From Eubacteriales bacterium (GTDB lineage Bacteria > Bacillota > Clostridia > Oscillospirales > Oscillospiraceae), in contig JAUNJE010000004.1 in the NCBI GenBank assembly GCA_030533415.1, forward strand, positions 1 to 64,000: 64,000 nucleotides of DNA, in the 5' to 3' direction. The notes beneath the pieces are model-generated. The model had not been told where the DNA came from, did no database searches, and saw only the letters and a program-made list of their open reading frames with translations. Made by a program: the position numbers and the translations under genes. Below, in pieces: positions 24,163 to 32,575 of the stretch. Numbering within the stretch: the first letter of the stretch is position 1; every line of letters starts with the position of its first letter.

Positions 24163-24300
24163 GGTCATTACCTCCTTCATTTCTATATCTCGACAAAAAA
24201 TCGGTTTGGTTGCGAAAAATGAAAAAATTTTCTGCTATCAGTATACCATTCCCTGTCCCCCGGCGCAAGTAAATATTGTGTAAACCGCCGGGAATTGGGG

Positions 24301-24329
24301 TTGCAATGACGGCGGAATTTAGGTATAAT
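24301..24329 (+). promoter_or_regulatory. Promoter of thymidine kinase gene
   Basis: TTGCAA (24301-24306) and TATAAT (24324-24329) are separated by 17 nt; GGAGG follows at 24343. Confidence 0.75.
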
Positions 24330-24359
24330 GAAGTTTACGAACGGAGGTAATAGAGAGAT

Positions 24360-24977
24360 ATGGCAAAGCTTTATTTCAAATACGGCGCCATGGGCTCCAG
24401 CAAAACCGCCCAGGCGCTGATCACCAAGTACAATTATGAGGAAAATGACTTAAGCGTCTGGCTCATCAAGCCCAGCGCCGACACCCGGGACGGCCTGCAG
24501 GTCCTGCGCAGCCGCATCGGGCTGGAGGCCATGGTGGAGGTGATTCCACCGGAAATGGATGTCTACACCCGCTTCCAGGAGAGCCAGCAGGGCCGCTGCG
24601 ATGTGATCATTGTGGACGAGTGCCAATTCCTGACCCGGCAGCAGATCGACCAGCTGCGCGCCATCGTCAACGATTTCAATGTCCCCGTGATGTGCTTCGG
24701 CCTGCGCACGGATTTCCAGACCCGGCTCTTTCCCGGCAGCCACCGTCTGATGGAGGTTGCAGACTCCATCCTGGAAATCAAAACCATCTGCGACTGCGGC
24801 GCCAAGGCCACCGTCAACGCCCGCATCGACGGCAATGGCCACATCATCACCGAGGGCGCCCAGGTGGTGCTGGGGGGCAATGACAGCTATATCGCCATGT
24901 GCCACAAGTGTTATGTCAACGGAATCCGGGAGCATAAGGTGATCCGGCTCCACGGACAAAAAGAAACGGAAAAATAA
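24360..24977 (+). CDS. tdk: Thymidine kinase
   Basis: A 205-aa TK1-type kinase that phosphorylates thymidine to dTMP with ATP. The P-loop is [10 protein letters not shown] (GxMxSxKT), Walker B/lid is [15 protein letters not shown], and the zinc ligands are in CDCGA and CHKCY. GAGGTAATAGAGAT precedes the start. It heads a nucleoside salvage locus with deoC, deoD, deoB and cdd downstream, all on the same strand. The deoC ribosome site begins only a few bases after the tdk stop. Confidence 0.95.
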   Translation: MAKLYFKYGAMGSSKTAQALITKYNYEENDLSVWLIKPSADTRDGLQVLRSRIGLEAMVEVIPPEMDVYTRFQESQQGRCDVIIVDECQFLTRQQIDQLRAIVNDFNVPVMCFGLRTDFQTRLFPGSHRLMEVADSILEIKTICDCGAKATVNARIDGNGHIITEGAQVVLGGNDSYIAMCHKCYVNGIREHKVIRLHGQKETEK

Positions 24978-24997
24978 AAATTGGGAGGACTTATCAT

Positions 24998-25684
24998 ATG
25001 AAACTTTCTGACATTCTGGCCAAGTGCGACCACACCCTGCTGGCCCAGACAGCAACCTGGGCAGAAATTAAGGCCATCTGCGACGACGGCATGAAGTACA
25101 AAACCGCCTCCGTCTGCATCCCCGCGTCCTATGTGAAGCAGGCCAAGGAATACGTAGGCGACAAGCTGGCCATCTGCACCGTCATCGGCTTCCCCAACGG
25201 CTACGACACCACCGCCGCCAAGTGCTTCATGGCCTATAACGCCGTGGAAAATGGTGCGGACGAGATCGACATGGTCATCAACATTGGCTGGGCGAAGGAC
25301 GGCCGCTGGGAGGACATTACCCACGAGATCACCGACGTAAAGAACAGCTGCCACGGCAAGCTCCTGAAAGTCATCATTGAGACCTGCCTGCTGACCGACG
25401 AGGAAAAGATCGCCCTGTGCAAGTGTGTCTCCGATTCCGGCGCGGATTACATCAAGACCTCCACCGGCTTCTCCAAGGCTGGGGCCACCTTTGCCGATGT
25501 GGAGCTGTTTGCCAAGCACGTTGCCCCCCATGTGAAGATCAAGGCCGCCGGCGGTATCTCCAGTCTGGAGGACGCCGAGAAATTCATCGCCCTGGGGGCG
25601 TCCCGTCTGGGAACCAGCCGCATCGTCAAGCTGGCAAAGGCCATGGAAGCGGGCGAACAGGCCAAAAACGACGGAAGCTATTAA
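24998..25684 (+). CDS. deoC: Deoxyribose-phosphate aldolase
   Basis: A 228-aa class I aldolase that splits 2-deoxyribose-5-phosphate into acetaldehyde and glyceraldehyde-3-phosphate. The Schiff-base lysine is in [16 protein letters not shown], and the second essential lysine is in [15 protein letters not shown]. The TIM-barrel start KCDHTLL is typical. GGGAGG precedes the ATG. It acts after the nucleoside phosphorylase and phosphopentomutase encoded just downstream. Confidence 0.96.
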   Translation: MKLSDILAKCDHTLLAQTATWAEIKAICDDGMKYKTASVCIPASYVKQAKEYVGDKLAICTVIGFPNGYDTTAAKCFMAYNAVENGADEIDMVINIGWAKDGRWEDITHEITDVKNSCHGKLLKVIIETCLLTDEEKIALCKCVSDSGADYIKTSTGFSKAGATFADVELFAKHVAPHVKIKAAGGISSLEDAEKFIALGASRLGTSRIVKLAKAMEAGEQAKNDGSY

Positions 25685-25685
25685 G

Positions 25686-25960
25686 TCAGTTAGGAGTTTG
25701 GAGTTAGGAGTGAGGAGTTCGGGGGAAATACCGAATTTTCAACGTCTCACTTCTAAGGAAACTCTGAATCAAGCGTCTGCGGGTGAGCAGCGTATCTTTT
25801 GCCCCGTCGGTGCAGCATGAAAAACGGGAAATACAGCCAGGATTCCCTTGTTTTCCATACTTTTCAGCGTCGGCTCTTGCCGATTGATTCAGAACTTCTC
25901 TAACTCCTCACTCCTAACTCCTCACTCCTAACTCTTCACTTCTCACTCTTCACTTTCAAC
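25686..25960. repeat. Palindromic, MITE-like insert of short GAGTTAGGAGT repeats
   Basis: The deoC-deoD gap begins with repeats of TTAGGAGT/GAGGAGTT (25690-25720) and ends with reversed copies, CTCCTCACTCCTAACTCC and relatives (25895-25950), forming long inverted termini. Just inside, TCTGAATCAA (about 25763) is inverted as TTGATTCAGA (about 25884). The core of about 110 nt has no gene. It resembles small non-coding repeat elements of clostridia. Confidence 0.6.
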
Positions 25961-25986
25961 ATTACTTATTATAAGGAGGAACGATT

Positions 25987-26733
25987 ATGCTCACCACTCC
26001 CACCCCTCACATTTCGGCTAAGCCCGGTGATTTTGGTAAGACCGTTTTGATGCCCGGAGATCCCCTGCGTTCCAAGTTCATTGCCGAAAATTTTCTGGAA
26101 AACCCTGTCCTTGTGAACAACGTCCGGGGTGTCCAGGGGTATACCGGAACCTATCAGGGCGTCAAGGTTTCCGTGATGGCCTCCGGTATGGGGATGCCGG
26201 CCATTGGTATTTATTCCCATGAGCTGTTTAACGGCTACGGCGTGGAGAACATTATCCGCGTCGGCTCCGCAGGCTCCATCCAGGAAAACATCAACCTGTA
26301 TGACCTGGTGATCGCCCAGGGCGCCTGCACCGACTCCAACTGGGTAAAGCAGTTCCATCTGCCCGGTACCTTTGCCCCCATTGCCAGCTGGGAGCTGCTG
26401 ACGGAGGCGGTCAAGGCCGCCGAGGCCCACGGCGCGACCTATCATGTGGGCAATGTCAACTCCTCCGACGTTTTCTACGGCGACCACATTGGTGTGCCGG
26501 AAGGGCTGGACAGTGTGTATGGCCTGAAGAAAATGGGGGTCATGGCCCTGGAGATGGAGGCCGCCGCCCTGTACATGAACGCCGCCCGCTATGGAAAACG
26601 GGGACTGTGCATCTGCACCATTTCGGACCATGTCCTGAAGGGCGTGGAGACCACCTCCGAGGAGCGGCAGAATTCCTTCACCACCATGATGCAGGTGGCG
26701 CTGGACGTGGCCGTGGCCATGGATCATAAATAA
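25987..26733 (+). CDS. deoD: DeoD-type purine nucleoside phosphorylase
   Basis: A 248-aa hexameric phosphorylase that releases purine bases from nucleosides with phosphate. The phosphate loop is LMPGDPLRSKFIAENFLEN, the ribose and phosphate binding parts are VGSAGSIQE and GVMALEMEAAALYMNA, and the base-site Asp is in CTISDHVLKG. AAGGAGGAACGATT precedes the ATG. The repeat element separates it from deoC but the direction is the same. Confidence 0.96.
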   Translation: MLTTPTPHISAKPGDFGKTVLMPGDPLRSKFIAENFLENPVLVNNVRGVQGYTGTYQGVKVSVMASGMGMPAIGIYSHELFNGYGVENIIRVGSAGSIQENINLYDLVIAQGACTDSNWVKQFHLPGTFAPIASWELLTEAVKAAEAHGATYHVGNVNSSDVFYGDHIGVPEGLDSVYGLKKMGVMALEMEAAALYMNAARYGKRGLCICTISDHVLKGVETTSEERQNSFTTMMQVALDVAVAMDHK

Positions 26734-26771
26734 CCAACACCACCGGTTTTTATCCCGAAAGGAGCGATTCT

Positions 26772-27260
26772 ATGACCGGCAATCAAACGGATTGGGAACC
26801 CATCCCCAGAGTCCGGCTGCTGGGCCAGCCTGTAGGCGCGGGGCTGCCTATGGCCTTTGGCGGCGGCATCATGACCTATTATATGGTCCTTGCCCTGAAT
26901 CCCAGGGAGCCTTTGCTCCTGCAATGCCTGACGCTGCTGCTGGTCATGGGCTTCTGGACCCTGTTTGTCACAGGCCTTGCGTTTTTGCTGACCCCCTTTG
27001 AAAAAGTGTGGGTTTCCCGGGAGGGAATCCAGCTGCGTCTGGGCGGTCTGGTCCTGCGGCGGATTCCTGCCGGGCAGATCCGCTCCGTCAGCGCCAGCAC
27101 CCGGGAGATCCGCCTGCGGAAGGGGGACTGCGACCTGTACCGGATCCAGGTTAACTGCAACGGCAGCTGGCCCCATAGCCGCATGCTGTGGATCGACTGG
27201 TCCATCGCCGCAGAGCAGACCCTGCGCAGGCATCTGGCGCAAACCAATTTTCTGCTGTAA
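26772..27260 (+). CDS. Small membrane protein with PH-like tail
   Basis: A 162-aa protein with two hydrophobic segments (GIMTYYMVLALN and LLLQCLTLLLVMGFWTLFVT to about residue 78). These are followed by a beta-rich domain (VWVSREGIQLRLGGLVLRRI, EIRLRKGDCDLYRIQV) like the bacterial PH domain of membrane proteins. No family function is known. GAAAGGAGCG precedes the ATG. It is sandwiched between deoD and deoB with short gaps and is presumably co-transcribed. Confidence 0.75.
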   Translation: MTGNQTDWEPIPRVRLLGQPVGAGLPMAFGGGIMTYYMVLALNPREPLLLQCLTLLLVMGFWTLFVTGLAFLLTPFEKVWVSREGIQLRLGGLVLRRIPAGQIRSVSASTREIRLRKGDCDLYRIQVNCNGSWPHSRMLWIDWSIAAEQTLRRHLAQTNFLL

Positions 27261-27275
27261 AGGAAGTATGGAAGA

Positions 27276-28445
27276 ATGAAGCGTATTTTTTTAATTGTAT
27301 TGGATTCCTTCGGCATTGGCGCCATGCCGGATGCCGAGAGCTTTGGAGACGTAAACGTCAACACCCTCCGCTCCTGCGCCACGTCCAGCAAGCTGAATAT
27401 CCCCAATATGACCGCCGCGGGCCTGGGGAACATTGACGGCGTGGACTGCCTGCCCAAGGCGGCGGCTCCCACAGGCGCGTTTGCCCGTCTGAAAGAGGCC
27501 TCCATGGGCAAGGACACCACCATCGGCCATTGGGAGATTGCGGGGGTCGTTTCCCCCAATCCCCTGCCCACCTATCCCCAGGGCTTCCCCCAGGAGGTTC
27601 TGGACGCATTCGAACAGGCCACCGGCCGGGGCTGTCTGTGCAACCTGCCCTACTCCGGCACCGATGTGATCCGGGACTACGGCCAGGAGCATCTGGATAC
27701 CGGGAAATGGATCGTCTATACCTCTGCTGACTCCGTTTTCCAGGTAGCGGCCCATGAGGAGCGCGTCCCGCTGGAGGAGCTTTACGGCGCCTGTCACAAG
27801 GCCCGCCAGATTCTCCGGGGCACTCATGGTGTCGGCCGGGTCATCGCCCGCCCCTTTGTTGGGGATCCGGTGAACGGATTCCGGCGTACGGCGAACCGCC
27901 ATGACTACTCTTTGGAGCCGCCTGAGAAGACCATGCTGGATGCCATTAAAGCCGCCGGCCTGGACTCCATTGCCGTAGGCAAGATCAACGATATCTTCGC
28001 CGGCCAGGGCACCACCGAATATGTCTATAACCAGAGCAACGCCAACGGAATGGAGCACACCTCCCATTATGCCGCCCGGGATTTCCACGGCCTGTGCTTT
28101 GTAAATCTGGTGGATTTCGACATGCTCTTCGGTCACCGCCGGGACATTAACGGCTATGCAAACGCCCTGACGGAATTCGATGCCTGGCTGGGCGGCTTCC
28201 TGTCCCAGCTGGGGGAGGACGATCTTGTGATGATCACCGCGGACCACGGCTGTGACCCCGCCTATACGGCCACCACCGACCACACCCGGGAATACGTCCC
28301 GCTGCTGGTCCTGGGCAAGCGGGTGAAGCCCGTGAACCTTGGCACCCGGGCGAGCTTTGCCGACATCGCGGCCACCGTGACCGAACTGCTGGGCGTGGAA
28401 TTTAAGACGCCGGGAAAGAGCTTCGCGGGGGAAATATGGAAGTGA
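27276..28445 (+). CDS. deoB: Phosphopentomutase
   Basis: A 389-aa alkaline-phosphatase-superfamily mutase that converts (deoxy)ribose-1-phosphate to the 5-phosphate. It has the manganese site in LIVLDSFGIGAMPDA, the catalytic Thr in GKDTTIGHWEIAG, and C-terminal metal ligands in VDFDMLFGHRRD and MITADHGCDPAYTATTDHTR. The length is normal. It links deoD (which makes the 1-phosphate) and deoC (which uses the 5-phosphate). Confidence 0.97.
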   Translation: MKRIFLIVLDSFGIGAMPDAESFGDVNVNTLRSCATSSKLNIPNMTAAGLGNIDGVDCLPKAAAPTGAFARLKEASMGKDTTIGHWEIAGVVSPNPLPTYPQGFPQEVLDAFEQATGRGCLCNLPYSGTDVIRDYGQEHLDTGKWIVYTSADSVFQVAAHEERVPLEELYGACHKARQILRGTHGVGRVIARPFVGDPVNGFRRTANRHDYSLEPPEKTMLDAIKAAGLDSIAVGKINDIFAGQGTTEYVYNQSNANGMEHTSHYAARDFHGLCFVNLVDFDMLFGHRRDINGYANALTEFDAWLGGFLSQLGEDDLVMITADHGCDPAYTATTDHTREYVPLLVLGKRVKPVNLGTRASFADIAATVTELLGVEFKTPGKSFAGEIWK

Positions 28446-28478
28446 ATCTATAAACCGGAATTTGCTGAGGGATAGAAT

Positions 28479-29012
28479 ATGCAAAGGAAAGCCCCCAAAA
28501 TAGGATTTATTTTGCTTGCTGGTTTGATTACAGTATTCCTATATATTCTCTTGCATGAGTTAGGACATACGGTCGTCATGCTGTCGGCAGGTGCGACCAT
28601 TACGGAGTTTAGCATCATTTCTGCTCACGTGAGTGGGACTGGAGGAAATTATACAGATCTATCCGATTTATGGCTTCACGCAAATGGAGCATTGCTGCCT
28701 GTGATCGTGGCATTGATATATGCTTTGCTCTATAAAAAGGACGCGAAGAGCGTATTTTATCACCTGTTTTCGTATGTGTTTCTGCTCATACCCATTGGGT
28801 CTTTATTTGCATGGGTAATCATACCGTTCCTTTATCTGCAGGGAAATGCGCCAGCTGGCGATGATGTAACAAATTTCTTATATAACTTTTCCCAAAACCA
28901 TCATCCATTACTGGTAAGTGCAGCCGCTGCATTTCTCATTGCCGCTGGGGTGACGGCAATGGTGAAAAGAGGCATTTTTCGGAATTTTATCTCAGCAATA
29001 AGAAATCAATAA
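28479..29012 (+). CDS. Membrane protein with HELGH motif (M50-like)
   Basis: A 177-aa integral membrane protein with about four helices. The first helix carries LHELGHTVVMLSAG, the HExxH zinc motif placed in a membrane segment as in M50 (site-2-type) proteases and their non-catalytic relatives. No second zinc motif (NxxPxxxLDG) is seen, so proteolysis is uncertain. Its base composition is visibly more AT-rich than deoB and cdd on either side, suggesting later acquisition. GAGGGATAG precedes the ATG. Confidence 0.6.
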   Translation: MQRKAPKIGFILLAGLITVFLYILLHELGHTVVMLSAGATITEFSIISAHVSGTGGNYTDLSDLWLHANGALLPVIVALIYALLYKKDAKSVFYHLFSYVFLLIPIGSLFAWVIIPFLYLQGNAPAGDDVTNFLYNFSQNHHPLLVSAAAAFLIAAGVTAMVKRGIFRNFISAIRNQ

Positions 29013-29056
29013 ATTGGGGGTTATGTGCCAAGGTTTTCCCCTTTGGACGCGCCCTT

Positions 29057-29077
29057 GCCTCCCCTGCCGGGGGAGGC
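29057..29077 (+). repeat. GC-rich hairpin in the M50-cdd gap
   Basis: GCCTCCCC (29057-29064) pairs with GGGGAGGC (29070-29077) around TGCCG, inside an unusually GC-rich patch (29040-29150) beside an AT-rich gene. It may be a copy of a dispersed intergenic repeat. Confidence 0.4.
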
Positions 29078-29180
29078 GGCTCGGAGGGAGCGGCGTTTGC
29101 TTTTCGGGCACGCCCTCAGGCACGCCAGCCCATGGCGCGCGAAACGCCCCCGCTTACATCACGAAATGGAGGAACAAGCG

Positions 29181-29591
29181 ATGTCTCCTGAAAAATTGGT
29201 GGCAATGGCCAAGGAGGCCATGACCCACGCCTACGCCCCCTACTCCGGCTATAAGGTGGGCGCGGCCCTGCTCTGCGCCGACGGTACCGTTTACAGCGGA
29301 TGCAATATTGAAAACGCCTCCTATACTCCCACCATCTGCGCCGAACGCACCGCGTTTTTCAAGGCGGTCTATGACGGCCACCGGGATTTCAAGGCCATCG
29401 CTGTCTGCGGCGGCAAGGATGGGGTCATCACGGGGGCTTTCCCGCCCTGCGGTGTCTGCCGGCAGGTCATGCGGGAATTCTGTGAGGACGATTTTCTGAT
29501 CCACATGGCGGGAGCGGAGGGCACCTGGGAAACCCACACCCTGGCAGAGATCCTGCCCTGCAGCTTTTCGGCCAAAAAGCACATGCGCTGA
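29181..29591 (+). CDS. cdd: Cytidine deaminase
   Basis: A 136-aa tetrameric-type deaminase that converts cytidine and deoxycytidine to uridine forms. The active site reads CNIENASYTPTICAERTA (zinc Cys and proton-shuttle Glu in CAE) and PPCGVCRQV (the other two zinc Cys). The start at 29181 is chosen because TGGAGG lies at the correct distance; the longer frame upstream covers the GC-rich gap. It feeds pyrimidine nucleosides into the salvage route. Confidence 0.95.
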   Translation: MSPEKLVAMAKEAMTHAYAPYSGYKVGAALLCADGTVYSGCNIENASYTPTICAERTAFFKAVYDGHRDFKAIAVCGGKDGVITGAFPPCGVCRQVMREFCEDDFLIHMAGAEGTWETHTLAEILPCSFSAKKHMR

Positions 29592-29645
29592 CGCTGCAAA
29601 GGCCGCCCAAAGCCCCGTAACATAGGACCGCGCCTGCGGACAAAA

Positions 29646-29695
29646 TACAAATATTTGTAAAATGTGTTGATTTTTCATGTAAAATGTGCGACAAT
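29646..29695 (+). promoter_or_regulatory. Promoter and palindrome upstream of the BMP gene
   Basis: TTGATT (29667-29672) and GACAAT (29690-29695) are 17 nt apart. Eight nucleotides upstream of the -35 lies the perfect palindrome TACAAATATTTGTA (29646-29659), a candidate activator or repressor site. Confidence 0.55.
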
Positions 29696-29746
29696 AGCAA
29701 AGGTAAACCAATACCAAAACAGAAAAATAATTTGGAGGAATGAAAC

Positions 29747-30862
29747 ATGAAGAAGATTCTGGCTCTGCTGCTGGTTCTGGCCATGACTCTGTCCCTGGCC
29801 GCCTGTGGCTCTAGTGCTACCGGTGCGGATGGCATCGCGGATGAAATGACTTCTAAAGACGGCAAATATCAGGTCGCTTTCGTTACGGATGTCGGCCAGC
29901 TGAAGGACAAGTCCTTCAACCAGGGCACTTACGACGGCGTTAAGCTGTATGCTAACGCCAACGGCAAGTCCTATAAGTACTATCAGCCCGCCAACGGCAA
30001 CGAAGCCACTGATGACGACCGGGTCGACGCGTTTAGACTGGCCTGTGACAACGGTGCTGAGGTTGTCGTCGCTGCCGGTTTCCTGCAGGAATCCGCGCTG
30101 AGAACTGCCGCTACTGAGTACCCCAACGTCAACTTCGTCTTTATCGATGGTTATCCCATCGCTGACGATGCCGGAAACATCCTGACCAACATTGCCGCCG
30201 TTGCCTTCCAGGAAGAGCAGGCTGGCTATCTGGCCGGTTATGCCGCCGTTATGGATGGCTATACCAAGCTGGGCTTCTGCGGCGGCGGCGGTGGTACCAA
30301 CCCCGCTTGCCAGCGCTATGGTTACGGCTATGTTCAGGGCGCTGATGCTGCCGCCGCTGCCAAGGGCGTACAGGTCGAGCTGACCTATTCCTGGGCTTAT
30401 GGCTCTTCCTTCTCCGCATCCCCTGAATTGCAGGCTATGGCTACCGGCTGGTACAACAATGGCACTGAGGTCATCTTCGCCTGCGGCGGCTCCATGTTCC
30501 AGTCCATCGCCGCTGCCGCCTCTGCTGAAGACGGCAAGGTTATCGGCGTTGACGTTGACCAGTCCTTTGAATCCACTGCTGTCATCACCTCCGCTATGAA
30601 AGGCCTGGCAGACGCGACCCAGTGGGCCATTGCCAAGCACTATGACGGTGCATGGGCTGAGATCGGCGGCGGTGCTACCTCTCTGGGCGCCTCTGACAAC
30701 GCTGTCGGCCTGCCCACCGAGACTTGGTCTCTGACCGGCTGGACCGTCGAAGAATACAAGACACTGTTCAACGACATTGCTTCCGGTAATGTTACCATCT
30801 CCAGCGAGCTGGTTGTCACCCCCGAGAGCACTGCCAACGTCACCGTAAACTACGTCGAGTAA
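29747..30862 (+). CDS. bmpA: BMP-family nucleoside-binding lipoprotein
   Basis: A 371-aa lipoprotein of the basic membrane protein family, which binds nucleosides for ABC uptake. The lipobox is LAAC (Cys20). The BMP fold follows, with VTDVGQLKDKSFNQGTYDG (the conserved Asp and Phe-Asn that hold the ribose and base), GYLAGYAAVMDG and VIGVDVDQSFES. TTGGAGG precedes the ATG. It is separated from its ABC genes by an intrinsic terminator, so the binding protein can be made in excess. Confidence 0.94.
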   Translation: MKKILALLLVLAMTLSLAACGSSATGADGIADEMTSKDGKYQVAFVTDVGQLKDKSFNQGTYDGVKLYANANGKSYKYYQPANGNEATDDDRVDAFRLACDNGAEVVVAAGFLQESALRTAATEYPNVNFVFIDGYPIADDAGNILTNIAAVAFQEEQAGYLAGYAAVMDGYTKLGFCGGGGGTNPACQRYGYGYVQGADAAAAAKGVQVELTYSWAYGSSFSASPELQAMATGWYNNGTEVIFACGGSMFQSIAAAASAEDGKVIGVDVDQSFESTAVITSAMKGLADATQWAIAKHYDGAWAEIGGGATSLGASDNAVGLPTETWSLTGWTVEEYKTLFNDIASGNVTISSELVVTPESTANVTVNYVE

Positions 30863-30877
30863 TGTATGGTCATCTAA

Positions 30878-30909
30878 AGAGGAAGGCGCGAGCCTTCCTC
30901 TTTTTTTGC
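30878..30909 (+). terminator. Intrinsic terminator after bmpA
   Basis: AGAGGAAGGC (30878-30887) pairs with GCCTTCCTCT around GCGA, followed by a run of T. Confidence 0.85.
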
Positions 30910-30966
30910 ACAGAATCACGGTTTGCGCCGCTTTTCCCGATTTTACCAGAAAGAACGATTCTTTTC

Positions 30967-30995
30967 TTGCTTTTTCTCCGTTGGCATATTATAAT
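30967..30995 (+). promoter_or_regulatory. Second promoter, for the nucleoside ABC genes
   Basis: TTGCTT (30967-30972) and TATAAT (30990-30995) are 17 nt apart; AAGGAGG follows at 31014. Confidence 0.7.
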
Positions 30996-31030
30996 ATTTT
31001 TGTGCAAATACGGGAAGGAGGGCAATCATA

Positions 31031-32575
31031 ATGCAATCGGATTACGTTATTGAAATGCTCAATATCAGAAAAGAGTTCCCCGGCATTGTGGCAAATGACA
31101 ACATCACCCTTCAGCTAAAGCGCGGCGAGATTCACGCGCTGTTGGGAGAAAATGGTGCCGGCAAGTCTACCCTGATGTCCGTTCTTTTTGGCCTTTACCA
31201 GCCGGAGCAAGGGGTTATCAAAAAGAACGGTCAGGTCGTCAAGATCAATAACCCCAATGACGCCACCGCGTTGAACATCGGCATGGTGCACCAGCACTTT
31301 AAGCTGGTGGACGTGTTCACCGTTCTGGACAATATCATATTGGGGGCGGAGGACACCAAGTACGGCTTCCTTCAAAGAAAGGTCGCCCGGGAAAAGGTAC
31401 AGGCTTTGTCCGAAAAGTACAAGCTCCATGTTGATCTGGATGCCAAGGTGGAGGACATCACGGTCGGTATGCAGCAGCGCACGGAGATCCTGAAGATGCT
31501 CTACCGGGACAATGAGATCCTGATTTTTGACGAACCGACTGCCGTCCTGACGCCCCAGGAGATCGATGAACTGATGGAGATCATGCGGGGCTTCGTCAAG
31601 GAAGGAAAATCCATCCTTTTTATCACCCACAAGCTCAATGAGATCATGGCCGTGGCAGACCGCTGCACCGTCCTGCGCAAGGGCAAATATGTGGGCACCG
31701 TGGACATCAAGGACACCAACCAGCAGGAGCTTAGCAACATGATGGTTGGGCGTCCCGTGCAATTGCAGGTGCAGAAGGAGGATGCCAAGCCCGGCGATGT
31801 GATCCTGGACGTTCAAGGCTTGACGATCCCCTCCAAAACCAGCAAAAAGAATGCGGTTCATGACGTTTCCTTTCAGGTCCACGCCGGAGAAATCGTTTGC
31901 GTTGCGGGCATTGATGGCAACGGCCAGACCGAGCTGGTCTACGGCCTGACCGGTCTGGAAAAGGCCTCGGCAGGCACCATCACCCTCTGCGGCCAGGATA
32001 TTTCCAGGGCCAGCGTCCATAAGCGCAATCAGGCGGGCATCAGCCATATCCCCGAGGACCGCCACAAGCACGGCCTGGTGCTGGATGATACGCTGGAAAA
32101 CAACATCGTACTGCAGACCTTCCAGGAGCCCAGGTTCCAGAAGATGGGCTTTATCAAGAGGGATGCCGTTCGGGAATATGCCAATAAGATCATCGGGCAA
32201 TATGACGTCCGCAGCGGCCAAGGTCCTGTCACCATTGCCCGCAGCATGTCCGGCGGCAACCAGCAGAAGGCCATTGTCGGCCGCGAGATCGACCGGGAGA
32301 ATCCGCTGCTGATTGCTGTCCAGCCCACCCGCGGCCTGGACGTCGGCGCCATCGAATATATCCATGCCCAGTTGGTCGCCCAGCGGGATGCCGGTAAGGC
32401 AGTGCTGTTGGTCTCCTTGGAGCTGGATGAGGTCATGAATGTTTCCGACAGGATCCTTGTTATGTATGAGGGAGAAATCGTTGGCGAACTGGATCCCAAG
32501 ACCACGACCGCGCAGGAGTTGGGCCTCTATATGGCCGGCGCCAAGCGCAGCGGGAGAGGAGGAGCACAGGCATGA
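31031..32575 (+). CDS. nupO: Nucleoside ABC transporter ATPase (double-domain)
   Basis: A 514-aa ATPase with two fused ABC domains, as in the NupO/YufO and RbsA type. Domain 1 has Walker A LLGENGAGKSTLMSVLFG, signature ITVGMQQRTEILKML and Walker B ILIFDEPTAVL. Domain 2 has a degenerate Walker A (CVAGIDGNGQTELVYG), signature RSMSGGNQQKAIVGREI and no canonical Walker B Glu (LLIAVQPTRGLDVG), so ATP is probably hydrolysed mainly at one site. It overlaps the permease gene by ATGA. With the BMP protein it imports nucleosides. Confidence 0.94.
   Translation: MQSDYVIEMLNIRKEFPGIVANDNITLQLKRGEIHALLGENGAGKSTLMSVLFGLYQPEQGVIKKNGQVVKINNPNDATALNIGMVHQHFKLVDVFTVLDNIILGAEDTKYGFLQRKVAREKVQALSEKYKLHVDLDAKVEDITVGMQQRTEILKMLYRDNEILIFDEPTAVLTPQEIDELMEIMRGFVKEGKSILFITHKLNEIMAVADRCTVLRKGKYVGTVDIKDTNQQELSNMMVGRPVQLQVQKEDAKPGDVILDVQGLTIPSKTSKKNAVHDVSFQVHAGEIVCVAGIDGNGQTELVYGLTGLEKASAGTITLCGQDISRASVHKRNQAGISHIPEDRHKHGLVLDDTLENNIVLQTFQEPRFQKMGFIKRDAVREYANKIIGQYDVRSGQGPVTIARSMSGGNQQKAIVGREIDRENPLLIAVQPTRGLDVGAIEYIHAQLVAQRDAGKAVLLVSLELDEVMNVSDRILVMYEGEIVGELDPKTTTAQELGLYMAGAKRSGRGGAQA

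Noticed and set aside
25895..25950. CRISPR-like array of short repeats
   Set aside because: Units are about 8-16 nt without unique spacers and are mirrored at the other end. A palindromic repeat element fits better.
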